In this document: positions 32,440 to 43,957 of the stretch, in pieces
Numbering within the stretch: position 1 is the stretch's first letter
Layout: every line of letters begins with the position of its first letter
Source of the DNA: Omphiscola glabra
Lineage: Eukaryota > Mollusca > Gastropoda > Lymnaeidae
Direction: 5' to 3'
Length of the DNA: 64,000 nucleotides
NCBI GenBank assembly: GCA_964017045.1
Contig: OZ024808.1
Location: forward strand, 9,541,784 to 9,605,783
The notes under the pieces: model-generated
Database searches by the model: none
The model's input: only the letters and a program-made list of their open reading frames with translations
Told to the model about the DNA's origin: nothing
Program-made: the position numbers and the translations under genes

Positions 32440-32757
32440 TTTTTATTTTTTTGCTGGCATCCGTCGGTCACAATGTGACGATGGTGTAGAATTCGCAGGA
32501 CGCTATCCACAGGGCCTGGGATTATTCTTCTAGGATTATAAGCTGGTTCCCAACAGCAAATCGCCTCTCTCCACGCCGCTGGATAACCCCAAGGGAACAT
32601 CATGTGGATGATACACAGCTTGGCACCAGCGGCGTCGCAGGAGATGTCGGAATGTTTCATTTTTACCAATGTCGCCGTCTTTGATGGACTGGGCTTGGTG
32701 GAGATTGAACTCCAAACCACTAACTTGATAGTTGCTCAGTTCAGACAACTCGGCCAC
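32440..32757 (-). mobile_element. tRNA-derived SINE
   Basis: On the - strand the head reads GGTGGCCGAGTTGTCTGAAC (box A-like) and, about 30 bp on, GGAGTTCAATCTCCACC (box B-like), as in a tRNA with aminoacyl stem remnants. A unique body of about 230 bp and a short A-rich tail (AAAAAAATA) follow. ORFs in it are incidental. The family is not identified. Confidence 0.6.
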
Positions 32758-33344
32758 CCAGAACCCAAACTATAAGATACGTTTTTCTTTTTAAAAGCCC
32801 TTCAAATATTCGTAATTTTGTAAAATGTTACTACAGAAATATATTTTTTTTTAAAAAAGAAGAAAAGAAAGAAGTGGTTGATCTGCCCCAGTACCATTGA
32901 CCTGTTTTGCACCTGACAGGTATGCCCCCCCCCCCCCCCAGTCTCACGTGCGAGCATCACGTTGGCGTTTTTACAACATATGCTAGTGTCTAAACCAGCA
33001 TCCTATAAGTTTATCAGCGACGTAATGGGATAAGTGAAATTCATGCTTATTTCCCCAACGTCTCCAGTTTTACTTTAATCCTAAGCCATTACAAGAGAGG
33101 TAATCCATCGGAAGGGTAATGAAAATAATGTTCATGGCAATAGTTCAGTTATGTCTGGCTTTCGTGTTCATGCCGGACGCATATCTCTTTGGTGAAAGAT
33201 TTAAATAGTACCATACAGCATGTACATTTCCGCCGTACACTGTGTACACTTCATGATTTAAATCATATGAAAATCTGTCATCTAAGAACCAACATAAATT
33301 ATCTATAGCAAAAATATCCATCAGGTCATGTTCGATCTGTATAT

Positions 33345-33695
33345 GGGTCATTCAACATCACGAACCTAGAATAATTACATCACGAACCTAGAATAATTAC
33401 ATGAATCATTGAACATTGAAATCTAGAATACTTGCCTGAATCATTCAACATTTGAATCTAGAATACTTGCATGAATCATTCAACATTGTAATCTAGAACT
33501 TGCATGAATCATTCAACATTTGAATCTAGAATACTTGCATGAATCATTCAACATTGGAATCTAGAATACTTGCATGAATCATTCAACATTTGAATCTAGA
33601 ATACTTACATGAGTCATTCAACATTGGCATCTAGAATGCTTGCATGAATCATTCAACATTGGCATCTAGAATGCTTGCATGAATCATTCAACGTA
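33345..33695. repeat. 35-bp array (GAATCATTCAACATTGGAAT)
   Basis: About ten units with CTAGAATACTTGCAT. Confidence 0.85.
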
Positions 33696-33989
33696 CAAAA
33701 CTGAATTACTTACACCAATAATTTAAATCATATTTAACTATGTTCACACAACAACACTAAAGGGAGGAGACTGTGCCATTACCTAAACACCTTACATTGA
33801 AACATTATATTAGGGGCAAGATATTCATATCCCGAACCCCTCTTGGGTTTTTTAAAAATCGTTTGCCCCCTTTTCAATATATGCAGTCTAAATCGTAATT
33901 AAAATACTGTATAGCATGTAGAAAAAAATGTATATGAATTCTTTTACAACACATTTTTTCCTTGTAAAAGAAAGTAACGTTCATCCTTA

Positions 33990-34500
33990 CACAGTATTAG
34001 CATAAAGATAACAATGTCAACTGTCCTCAACAAGGAATACATTCATGGCACATAAAGATAACAATGTCAACTGTCCTCAACAAGGAATACATTCATGGCA
34101 CATAAAGATAACAATTTCAACTGTCCTCAACAAGGAATACAACCATTGACAGAAGTACAATCAATCTTTTGGCCAGGCCCCTAAATCTATAACAGCCCTG
34201 CCTATATTATGCCCCTGCATGGATTTTGTTTTGTGGGGGGTGGGGGCATGTATGAAACAAGGGCTCTGCATGGAATGGGCCCTATATGAAACGAAGGTTG
34301 TGCATGGATTGGGGGGGCTGTATGAAATCAGGGCCCTGCATGGATTTGGGGGGAAAGCCGATATGAAATGAGGGCTGTGCATGGATTGAGGGTGCCCTGT
34401 ATGAAATGAGGGCCCTGCATGGATTTGGGGGGAAAGCCTGTATGAAACATAAGGGCCCTGTATGAAATGAGGGCCTTGCATGGATTGAGTGCCCTGTAAA
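33990..34500. repeat. 50-bp x3 and about 40-bp arrays 3' of fucosyltransferase copy 2
   Basis: CATAAAGATAACAATGTCAA in three 50-bp units (33999-34145), then CCTGCATGGATTTGGGGGG units (34215-34500). The second array ends about 115 bp from the stop codon of the - strand gene, so it is probably in its 3' UTR. Confidence 0.8.
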
Positions 34501-34613
34501 AGTATTGCACAAAATTGGATTTCTTTCAACAAAGTGAGCAAAACATTTTGACGTAATCAGATTTTGTACCCTTAAACTGACTTAGTGGTAAACTGACTTA
34601 GTAGTAAACTGAC

Positions 34614-34790
34614 TTAGTAGTAGTCACTGGGTGGGTAACAAATGTTTCTGGTCCACCAAGAGTAAACATTGTTGTAGACACACGTTGGCTCTCTCTGTGC
34701 ATACAATTTTTTGCATAAAGGACAAAGTGGCAAGTTGGGGCCAGTGATCTGATACTGCCAGGACCACTGCAATCTTTTAATATAGTCTTC
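34614..34790 (-). CDS. fucosyltransferase copy 2, exon 3
   Basis: 177 nt including TAA (34614-34616), after acceptor TTTATTCCCCAG. Encodes EDYIKRLQWSWQYQI and the paired-cysteine C-terminus ending PPSDYY. Found by homology with 2199-2372. Confidence 0.9.
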   Translation of the reverse strand, partial: EDYIKRLQWSWQYQITGPNLPLCPLCKKLYAQREPTCVYNNVYSWWTRNICYPPSDYY

Positions 34791-37700
34791 CTGGGGAATA
34801 AAGAAAATGAGAATACGTGTCCATTTACGTCATGTAAATTTACGTGTACATTTATGTGAACATTTACTGATATGATTTTAACTATGGATCATACATAGGC
34901 CCTGTCAGTGTTGATACAGAGGCCATGTAAGTGTTGCTACAGAGGCCCTGTCAGTGTTACTACATAGGCCCTGTCAGTGTTGCTACAGAGGCCTTGTCAT
35001 TGTGAGCATAAAGAGCCGTGCCAGTCTTGCTAAAGAGGCTCTGTCAGTGTTGCTACAGAGGTCCTGTAATAGTGAGCCTAAAGAGCCCTGCCAGTGTGGC
35101 TACAGGGGCCCTGTCATAGTGAGCCTAAAGAGCCCTGCCAGTGTGGCTACAGATATCCTGTCATAGTGAGCCTAAAGAGCCCTGCCAGTGTGGCGACAGA
35201 GATCCTGTCAAAATGTGCCTAAATAGCCCGGTCACTGTGTCTACAAGAGCCCTGTCACTGTGTCTACAGAAGGCCTGTCACAGTGTGGCTACAGAGACCA
35301 TGTCAAAGTGGGCTTAAAGTCGCCCAATCACTGTGCCTACAGAGGCCCTGTCGCAGTGTTTCTACAGTGACCATCCCAGTGGGCCTAAAGAGGCATTCAC
35401 TCTGTGTGGCTAATGAAAAATATTGTATTAATGAGATAATTGTTTTTACCTCATTCCCAGCAAGCTGTTTCAAATAATTAGCCAATCTCTCTGGGCTGGA
35501 GAAGTCGCTGGTATCAATGACAGAGCCGGCCGGGAACAGCTTCTTGTAGTCGGCCCCGCCCCTCACAACTGGAACGAGAGAGTTACGTTCTAGGACGTTC
35601 AACAATTTCTCAGTCACGTAATCCTTGCACAGCGAGTTCTCAAAGGACAGATAAAATTTGTAGTCCCTGTCCAGCATTTGAAGGCACTGTTTCCTGTCAT
35701 CGCACCGAAGAGTTCCGCAGTCACCGTAAATGTCGACGGGAACGTACTTGGACAGCTCGGCGGCGTACTTTTCCCTGCGACTGTCCGTGACGCAGTGGCT
35801 CACAAACCAGGCCACCAGCTTGGTTTTGTTTGAGAAGCCCTCCTTCCACCTCCGGACGTCCTCTATCTTCTGCTCGTCGGATGCGGGAATTTCTTTTTTC
35901 TTAGTCCTGACGTACCCGTGCCAAAATTCGGAGTCGTTTCTGTACGTCATCGTCCAGTCAAACTTCCCGTGCCATTTGGAAGAACCGAACTCGGAATTCT
36001 CAGAGTAAATGGGACTCTCAACGGCGAAGAAGACCCATTTCTGTCCCGCTGTTTTTTCAGGCGGCGTCCCGAAGTTGAAGACGTTTCTGTGGGAGTAAAA
36101 AACGACTGCATCCGCGTCCTTGAACCTGGTCTCATTCACGGTCAGCTCGCATTTCTTCTCACAGGAGTGGAAGATTTGAACCCCTGACGCAGGCTCCAGC
36201 TCATAGTAGTCTGGAAACTTGTGAAACAGGATGAGCTTGACCCTTCCGTCCGTGGTTGGCTTGTCAACCGACATTTGGGATTCACTGCAGTGTAGGCCTG
36301 AAATGAAAAGTGAATGCTGTCACGGTCAGATCGTGTGAGTTTTTTTCTGCGAATGTTTTGATGAGGTTAAGGGAGCGCTCGTGGGCCTTCCTGTATACCC
36401 CACGAGATTTGCTCAGTCGTGTATGGCCGTCTTGGTGTGTCGGGGAAAAAATCCCGGACGGGCACCCACATTGTGACCGAAGGTACGTTGTCTAGAGGTC
36501 AGGTCCCTTTGCTATAGCCAGATACAAGTTTCAGAGTACAAAAAACTTCTGTTCTCCAGCTCCTGCAGAGCTGATATGTTGAAATTCTACTAGCTCCTAA
36601 AGCGCCGATGTGTTGAAAAAAAAAAACAAACAACCAAAAATAAAACACGTGAGGAAGTGTGTGAAGGAAGAAGACGAGTAGAGTGTTGAGCGAGCCAGTG
36701 ACGAGTGAGTCGAACAGAGTGTGTGTGTGGTTTTTCGTTTTGTGCAGTGGATGTGATTTTTTCTTAATGTGGACTTAGTATTTTGTGGGTTCTGATGATT
36801 TTTCAACGCAGATGCATCAAACGGAATTCATTCTATGTTGATGAACTGTTAGACTACTTTGTGTTCTTTTCTTTCAACCCATCGGCTCTTTAGGAGCAAG
36901 TAGAATTTTAACATACCAGCTCTGCAGGAGCAAGTAGAATTGTAACATATCAGCTCTTTAGGAGCAAGTAGAATTTTAACATACCAGCTCTGCAGGAGCA
37001 AGTAGAATTGTAACATATCAGCTCTTTAGGAGCAAGTAGAATTTTAACATACCAGCTCTGCAGGAGCAAGTAGAATTGTAACATATCAGCTCTGCAGGAG
37101 CAAGTGGAATTTTAACATATCAGCTCTGCAGGAGCAAGTGGAATTGTAACATATCAGCTCTTTAGGAGCAAGTGGAATTGTAACATATCAGCTCTTTAGG
37201 AGCAAGTAGAATTGTAACATACCAGCTCTGCAGGAGCAAGTAGAATTGTAACATATCAGCTCTGCAGGAGCAAGTGGAATTTTAACATATCAGCTCTGCA
37301 GGAGCAAGTGGAATTGTAACATATCAGCTCTTTAGGAGCAAGTGGAATTGTAACATATCAGCTCTTTAGGAGCAAGTAGAATTTTAACATACCAGCTCTG
37401 CAGGAGCAAGTAGAATTGTAACATATCAGCTCTGCAGGAGCAAGTGGAATTTTAACATATCAGCTCTGCAGGAGCAAGTGGAATTGTAACATATCAGCTC
37501 TTTAGGAGCAAGTAGAATTTTAACATACCAGCTCTGCAGGAGCAAGTAGAATTGTAACATATCAGCTCTGCAGGAGCAAGTGGAATTTTAACATATCAGC
37601 TCTGCAGGAGCAAGTGGAATTGTAACATATCAGCTCTTTAGGAGCAAGTGGAATTGTAACATATCAGCTCTTTAGGAGCAAGTAGAATTTTAACATACCA

Positions 37701-40365
37701 GCTCTGCAGGAGCAAGTAGAATTGTAACATATCAGCTCTGCAGGAGCAAGTGGAATTTTAACATATCAGCTCTGCAGGAGCAAGTGGAATTGTAACATAT
37801 CAGCTCTTTAGGAGCAAGTGGAATTGTAACATATCAGCTCTTTAGGAGCAAGTAGAATTGTAACATACCAGCTCTGCAGGAGCAAGTAGAATTGTAACAT
37901 ATCAGCTCTGCAGGAGCAAGTGGAATTTTAACATATCAGCTCTGCAGGAGCAAGTGGAATTGTAACATATCAGCTCTTTAGGAGCAAGTGGAATTGTAAC
38001 ATATCAGCTCTTTAGGAGCAAGTAGAATTTTAACATACCAGCTCTGCAGGAGCAAGTAGAATTGTAACATATCAGCTCTGCAGGAGCAAGTGGAATTTTA
38101 ACATATCAGCTCTGCAGGAGCAAGTGGAATTGTAACATATCAGCTCTTTAGGAGCAAGTGGAATTGTAACATATCAGCTCTTTAGGAGCAAGTAGAATTG
38201 TAACATACCAGCTCTGCAGGAGCAAGTAGAATTGTAACATATCAGCTCTGCAGGAGCAAGTGGAATTTTAACATATCAGCTCTGCAGGAGCAAGTGGAAT
38301 TGTAACATATCAGCTCTTTAGGAGCAAGTGGAATTGTAACATATCAGCTCTTTAGGAGCAAGTAGAATTTTAACATACCAGCTCTGCAGGAGCAAGTAGA
38401 ATTGTAACATATCAGCTCTTTAGGAGCAAGTAGAATTGTAACATATCAGCTCTGCAGGAGCAAGTAGAATTTTAACATATCAGCTCTGCAGGAGCAAGTA
38501 GAATTTTAACATATCAGCTCTGCAGGAGCAAGTGGAATTTTAACATACCAGCTCTGCAGGAGCAAGTGGAATTTTAACATACCAGCTCTGCAGGAGCAAG
38601 TAGAATTTTAACATATCAGCTCTGCAGGAGCAAGTGGAATTTTAACATACCAGCTCTGCAGGAGCAAGTGGAATTTTAACATATCAGCTCTGCAGGAGCA
38701 AGTGGAATTTTAACATACCAGCTCTGCAGGAGCAAGTAGAATTTTAACATACCAGCTCTGCAGGAGCAAGTAGAATTTTAACATACCAGCTCTGCAGGAG
38801 CAAGTGGAATTTTAACATACCAGCTCTGCAGGAGCAAGTAGAATTTTAACATATCAGCTCTGCAGGAGCAAGTGGAATTTTAACATATCAGCTCTGCAGG
38901 AGCAAGTGGAATTTTAACATATCAGCTCTGCAGGAGCAAGTGGAATTTTAACATATCAGCTCTGCAGGAGCAAGTAGAATTTTAACATATCAGCTCTGCA
39001 GGAGCAAGTAGAATTTTAACATATCAGCTCTGCAGGAGCAAGTAGAATTTTAACATATCAGCTCTTTAGGAGCAAGTAGAATTTTAACATATCAGCTCTG
39101 CAGGAGCAAGTAGAATTTTAACATATCAGCTCTGCCGGAGCTGGAGAACAGGAGTTTTTTTTTGTTTTACTCTGAAACTTGTCTGTGGCTATAGAGCAGG
39201 GACCCAACCTCTAGACAACGTACCTTCGGTCACAAATGCGTCAGACATCAGGAGGGCTGTCAACAAAGCTTAGTCATGTCCTTTGGTGGACATCCCACTA
39301 CCAGTCAACCGAACAATGTCTGTATGAATAATGCAATGATGGGGAAATTGCCATTCATGGTTAACTAAACTAGATGCCTCTGGGCCAAACACACACACAA
39401 CAACAAAAAAATTTAAAAAATCAATACATAGATTTTGTAGCATGTTGTGACATGAAAGAAGTGAATTAGTAACATCTGAGGATTGTTACGTCTTTTCTAC
39501 TGGGTTCTAGGCAGATTCTTACTTTTATTTTAGAGTATTGAAAGGGGTCCCACTTCCTTTACTACAGGCTCTTACTTTTTAAATTAGAGGATTCAAAGAC
39601 TTTTCTACTGGCTTCTATGCAGAGTCGTACTTTCAAACAAATGTATAACAGTGATCGAGTCGAATAGATCAGATGGTATTCCTGGGGATGTGATCAGATG
39701 GTATGGGGAGGGGGGACAGTTAGCAATCACGGGAAGGAGAGGGAACCAGGTGGTATTTATTGGATTCAAAGGCACCAGGTGGTATTCCTGTGACTGGGGA
39801 GGGACAAGGTGGTATTTCTGGGACTTGGGGGAGGGACAAGGTGGTATTTCTGGGACTTGGGGGAGGGACAATGTGGTATTTATGGGACTTTGGGGAGGGA
39901 CAAGGTGGTATTTCTGGGATAGGTCAGGGGATTAAGTGCTATTCCTAGGATGAGGTGAGGGGAACCACGTGACATTACGAGGATTCGGTAGCTTGCCAGA
40001 TAGGATATAAGATATTATACAATGGATCTGGCCACATTCCTGCTATATTGTCATTACACTTAATTATAGCGATGTTTTTTGGACAATAAATTACCCCACC
40101 ACCTTTTTCCTTTCCACTACTACCTGCACTATACCCTCACCTCTGGCAATCACCAGCATTAATGATTGTCTAAACATGAGTGTGACCAGACCACCCCTGA
40201 CAATCGCTAGATTGAATGATTGTAAAACAGCTTTTAAATTACCATTTGGATTTCTTGGAGCCCAGTTGGAGAAGAAGCTGAGGTCACCCACTGACCAGAT
40301 GAAGAGGATGACAATAGTGGACAGTGGTAGTAGTAGCTTCAGGAGTGGACGTTTTCTCATTATAT
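34614..40365 (-). CDS. alpha-1,3-fucosyltransferase (GT10), complete, copy 2
   Basis: Three coding exons on the - strand (40360-40243, 36297-35450, 34790-34614) give an uninterrupted 380-residue type II Golgi enzyme. Exon 1 supplies the basic tail MRKRP and a membrane anchor (residues ~7-26). Exon 2 has FDWTMTYRNDSEF, AWFVSHC, FENSLCKDYVTEK (~258-270) and VPVVRGGADY. Exon 3 has LQWSWQY and CPLCKKLY. The exon 1 donor AATG|GTAATT leaves one nt and exon 2 begins with two, so the codon closes as Gly40. Intron 1 is about 3.9 kb and holds a foldback-like element; intron 2 holds a minisatellite. The enzyme should transfer fucose from GDP-fucose to GlcNAc. It is clearly paralogous to the gene at 764-2372, with the same intron phases, and runs in the opposite direction. 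Confidence 0.93.
34895..35400. repeat. about 24-50-bp array in fucosyltransferase copy 2 intron 2
   Basis: CCTGTCAGTGTTGCTACAGA and TAGTGAGCCTAAAGAGCCCT units alternate, diverged. Confidence 0.75.
35450..36297 (-). CDS. fucosyltransferase copy 2, exon 2 (catalytic)
   Basis: Acceptor TTTCATTTCAG, donor GAG|GTAAAA. 848 nt holding the GT10 catalytic region. Reading past the donor gives unrelated sequence into the intronic minisatellite. Confidence 0.92.
36471..39235. mobile_element. foldback-like element with a 34-bp array inside one arm
   Basis: The left end TTGTGACCGAAGGTACGTTG and the right end CCTTCGGTCACAA are inverted copies. Pairing continues about 150 bp through TCTAGAGGTC, CTGAAACTTG and GAGCTGGAGAACAG types of sequence into one or two inverted 34-bp units at 36550-36620. 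The right arm has about 66 direct units (36886-39130). No transposase and no clear target duplication. It lies in fucosyltransferase copy 2 intron 1. Confidence 0.78.
36886..39130. repeat. 34-bp minisatellite, about 66 units, with five-unit higher order
   Basis: Units of CAGCTCTGCAGGAGCAAGTA and GAATTTTAACATA, with CTTTAGG, GTGG and TTGTAAC variants. Between about 37060 and 38400 the variants recur as a set of five (about 170 bp); after 38400 units are more uniform. Confidence 0.93.
39655..39960. repeat. 33-bp GGGACAAGGTGGTATTT array
   Basis: Seven or so units with TCTGGGACTTGGGGGAG, more diverged at both ends. Confidence 0.8.
40243..40365 (-). CDS. fucosyltransferase copy 2, exon 1 (membrane anchor)
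   Basis: Coding from ATG at 40360 to the donor at 40243, 39 codons plus one nt. MRKRPLLKLLLPLS starts the anchor. ATATA precedes the ATG after acceptor TGTACCACAG, so a 5' untranslated exon should exist upstream. Confidence 0.85.
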
Positions 40366-40379
40366 CTGTGGTACAGAGA

Positions 40380-40810
40380 ACATGTACACTATGAGAACAG
40401 GTACAGTATGAGAACAGGTACAATATGAGAACAGGTACAATATGAGAACAGGTACAATATGAGAACAGGTACAATATGAGAACATGTACATTATGAGAAC
40501 AGGTACAATATGAAAAAAAAGTACAATATGAGAACAGGTACAATATGAGAACAGGTACAATATGAGAACATGTACATTATGAGAACAGGTAAAATATGAG
40601 AACAGGTACACTATGAGAACAGGTAAAATTTGAAACAGGTACAACAAAATAACAGGTACATTATGAGAACATGTACACTGCGAGAACAGGTACAATATGA
40701 GAACAGGTACACTATGAGATCAGGTACACTATGAGAACAGGTACACTGTGAGAAAATGTACAATATGAGAACAGGTACCATATGAGAACATGCACATTAT
40801 GGGAACCATG
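40380..40810. repeat. 17-bp array abutting the fucosyltransferase exon 1 acceptor
   Basis: About 24 units of GAGAACAGGTACAATAT. On the gene strand the last partial unit, TGTACATGTTCTCTGTACC, runs into the CACAG acceptor of exon 1. Confidence 0.88.
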
Positions 40811-41069
40811 TGAAAATCCCTGATAATATCTACACATACAAACATTTATGCTGAACGAGTCGGCTATCTTCCATTATGTAAATAAGTTCAGAGTTCAGAG
40901 TCATGTGTTTTATTCAGCAATCCCTCGGCAAACCCTAAAGTTATTAACAAGCTTTGATAAGGTGGCCGTTCTTGATGAGGTTGCCCCTGTGTGTACTGTA
41001 ATAATGGGTCTGCGAACATTGACACAACAAAATATCGAGTAGGGCCTACATCTCGTATTCAGGTATAGA

Positions 41070-41865
41070 TTATTATTATTATTGGTAGTTTCGTATAGCG
41101 TGGTACCCCAGCCTATAGGGATGGGCTCACGACGCTGTACATACAATTTAACTAACATAATCATGAACTTAAAAATTAACATACATTAATAGAATAAAAC
41201 AAAACAAATGTGTATTCGCTCAAACCATTCCATAACTCTGTACATGTCAAGCCACGGACGGACCCCAGCGGCATCATTTATCGGTCAGAGGGGGGAATCA
41301 GTCAGGATAGTAGAATTTAAAGAGATGTGTTTTGAGTGCAGTTTTGAAGGCTGTGATGGTCGGTATATTGCGGATGTGTAGTGGAAGAGAATTCCATTGT
41401 TTTGGGGGCACTGAAAGAGAAAGATCGTTCACCGTATGTGTTTGTACGAGTCTTGGGGACAGAAAGAATACGCGGAGGAGCGAAGCTGTCGAAGGGGTGA
41501 ATAGACAGAGAGAAATTCCGTTAGATAGGAAGGGCAGGAATTCGAGAAAAAGTTTTGGCAGAGAACAGAGAGTTTGCAGTTAATCCGTGCTTGTACAGGG
41601 AGCCAATGAAGTGAATGAAGTAGTGCTGTGTCGTGATCCAGTGGCGTAGTGAGGGGGGGCAAGGGGGGCATCATGCCCTTGGCGCTACTCACAAAGGGGC
41701 GTCAAATGGTTTATTTTACTATAAAATTATATGGTTTTCGAATAAAAGGGGGGGGGGGGGCGCTAAAAAGGTATTGTGCCCCGGGCGCGAGTTAAGCTCG
41801 CTACGCCACTGTCGTGATCACGTTTTTTTCGCCTTTAGAATTAGCCTAGATAGATAGGCCACGTA
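41070..41865 (-). mobile_element. LINE 3' end, copy 2, interrupted by a hAT element
   Basis: On the - strand: LHSLHWLPVQARINCKLSVL, then PSYLTEFLSVYSPLRQLRS, then APK-type C-terminal block, stop and 3' UTR with GTGGTACCCCAGCC on the + strand and a (TAA)n tail at 41070. The tail matches that at 11740-11942. The element at 41639-41811 splits its coding part; beyond it the frame LILKAKKT resumes with a one-base shift. Dead copy. Confidence 0.82.
41639..41811. mobile_element. hAT-type element with CAGTGGCGTAG terminus
   Basis: 173 bp, CAGTGGCGTAGTGAGGG to CTCGCTACGCCACTG, with perfect 8-bp duplication TCGTGATC (41631-41638 and 41812-41819). Inserted into LINE coding sequence. Confidence 0.88.
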
Positions 41866-42242
41866 ATGCAAATAAAACATATTATAAGATTCATTGAGTC
41901 ATACACTTAAGTAGCACAATAACATTAGTTATTTTCATTTGAATTCATCAAACAGTAGAGTTCCCATTGTATCAACACATGTTTATTTTAGGACACACAT
42001 TATGCCAAACGGAAATTTAATTTAAATGTACTGGCTCTAAATTTTATTTATTAAAAAAAAAAAAAAAAAAGGTCCACCTACTCGTGGCTTAAGTTTTGGT
42101 CTTATGCCAAACACAGTCGTACGTAGGTCAGTTAATTCTGTTTTTTTTTTTTCTCAAATTGAATAATTTAATTAAGACTATTCTGAAGATGTAGCTGTAA
42201 AAAGTTAAAGTTTTTAAACGGAAACGAAACAATGATTCCTAC

Positions 42243-42540
42243 CTTTCGTTTTGCACCAACACGACGAGCTGAAGCTTCGTCAATGCATGACTCCATCGAA
42301 GTCAACCTCGGCACGTAAACAAACCTTGGGCGGGTGGGGGGTGAACACCAGTATTTGCCGACACCTGTTGATAAGTACGCAGTAGCCCCACTGACAGTTG
42401 TCACATTCCTGGATCTCTATCCTTTGTATTCCATTTTCAACTGCAAGACCGAGATAGGGGAGGGGGGAGTGGCGGTGTAGCGTGCCTTGTTGTGAACAGA
42501 ATGTGTTCAATCTGGGCTGACACGGCAGAGACATGGCACA
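42243..42540 (-). promoter_or_regulatory. candidate 5' untranslated exon or promoter region of fucosyltransferase copy 2
   Basis: GC-richer than its surroundings, lying 1.9 kb upstream of coding exon 1, with a good donor on the - strand (CGAAAG|GTAGGA) at 42243. No coding motif. This is a positional guess only. Confidence 0.22.
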
Positions 42541-42699
42541 GACATGGCACAGCACTGCCGTGCTCAGGATGGAACCGTTAGATGGGCGGGGGGGGGGGGG
42601 GGGGGAGGAAGAGAGAGGCGGGTCACGGCGACTATTCAGGGTCAAGTTCGCGCGAAAGAGGGCGCGCACGCACGAGGGAGGGCTCTCGCGTCGACGGGG

Positions 42700-42855
42700 A
42701 CTCAACGTGTGAGTAAAAAAAAAAGGGCGAGGCATCGGAAAAGAGGTGGGGGGGGGGGTAGAAGGGGTGCGATGGATGTTTTTACCAAACAATATAGAAT
42801 CGCAAAATAAAGATGTAGGCCCCAGTTCGAATTGAATTGTCAATTCAAAATTCAA

Positions 42856-42892
<37 letters not shown>

Positions 42893-43056
42893 TATTTTTT
42901 TTTACTCACACTCAACGTGTGAGTAAAAAAAAAAAGGGCGAGGCATCGGAAAAGAGGTGGGGGGGGGTGGGTAGAAGGGGTGCGATGGATGTTTTTACCA
43001 AACAATATAGAATCGCAAAATAAAGATGTAGGCCCCAGTTCGAATTGAATTGTCAA
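42700..43056. repeat. about 145-bp direct duplication around poly-T
   Basis: ACTCAACGTGTGAGTAAAAA through GATGTAGGCCCCAGTTCGAA occurs at 42702-42843 and 42911-43056. Between them a poly-T tract ends in TTTACTCACACTCAACGTGT, which can fold back on GTGTGAGTAAA. Confidence 0.85.
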
Positions 43057-43705
43057 CAAGACACAAGATACATTTATTTTTAAAATTTAATGTAGCATCT
43101 CCTGTCAATTTAGCGGAGTTTAAAGACAACTTTCATGTAAATTTTGCTAGTCACAGTGGTGTGACTGCTTCCATTACCGGATAGCGTGCAAAATATAATT
43201 CCAGATAACTACGCTAAATTATATATATAATATATATACATATATTAATAACGCAACTGCATTTGGTGCGTAATATTTTCTTTTCTTGTTGGAAAACGAA
43301 ATCGTCTCAATTTAAATATGGTGTAGTAAATATTTGGTTTAAAAGTTGGGACATCATACTATTGATAAGTTCCAGTGTCAACAAACTTTTTTCACGGAGG
43401 GCCGGATAACGGGAAAAAATGCCGAGCGCGGGCCGTATAATCATTCTGTACAATACTTGCTATTCGGATGTCATTTGTGGTAGTTTATTTTAGTTAAAAT
43501 GAAGAATTAAGTTTACAAACGTATAGTACATTCAATTATCTTTCATTTGATACCTCATTTGGTCTTACAAACCCAACAATAATATTTTAAATCGTTTTGT
43601 AATCTCAACCTCTCAAATCTGGTACCCGTGTATAAATAGGTGCAGCCTATTTATTTGCTAAAAATGTTAGCAAAGAAGGCGACGTTAGCAAAAAAGATAG
43701 TTACA
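43057..43705. other. no gene seen
   Basis: A/T-rich. A hAT-like single end (CAGTGTCAACAAACTTTTTT at 43375) has no partner. Confidence 0.45.
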
Positions 43706-43957
43706 TCAGACCTAGTGCGCACATATTCGAATCTCACAAACTAAGCATCAGACCTAGTGCGCACATATTCGAATCTCACAAACTAAGCATCAGACCTAGT
43801 GCGCACATATTCGAATCTCACAAACTAAGCATCAGACCTAGTGCGCACATATTCGAATCTCACAAACTAAGCATCAGACCTAGTGTGCACATATTCGAAT
43901 CTCACAAACTAAGCATCAGACCTAGTGCGCACATATTCGAATCTCACAAACTAAGCT
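43706..43957. repeat. 42-bp array, six near-identical units
   Basis: CATCAGACCTAGTGCGCACA with TATTCGAATCTCACAAACTAA; only one substitution was noticed among the units, so the expansion is recent. Confidence 0.95.

Noticed and set aside
43375..43450. Single hAT-like end CAGTGTCAACAAAC
   Set aside because: No matching inverse terminus or target duplication nearby.
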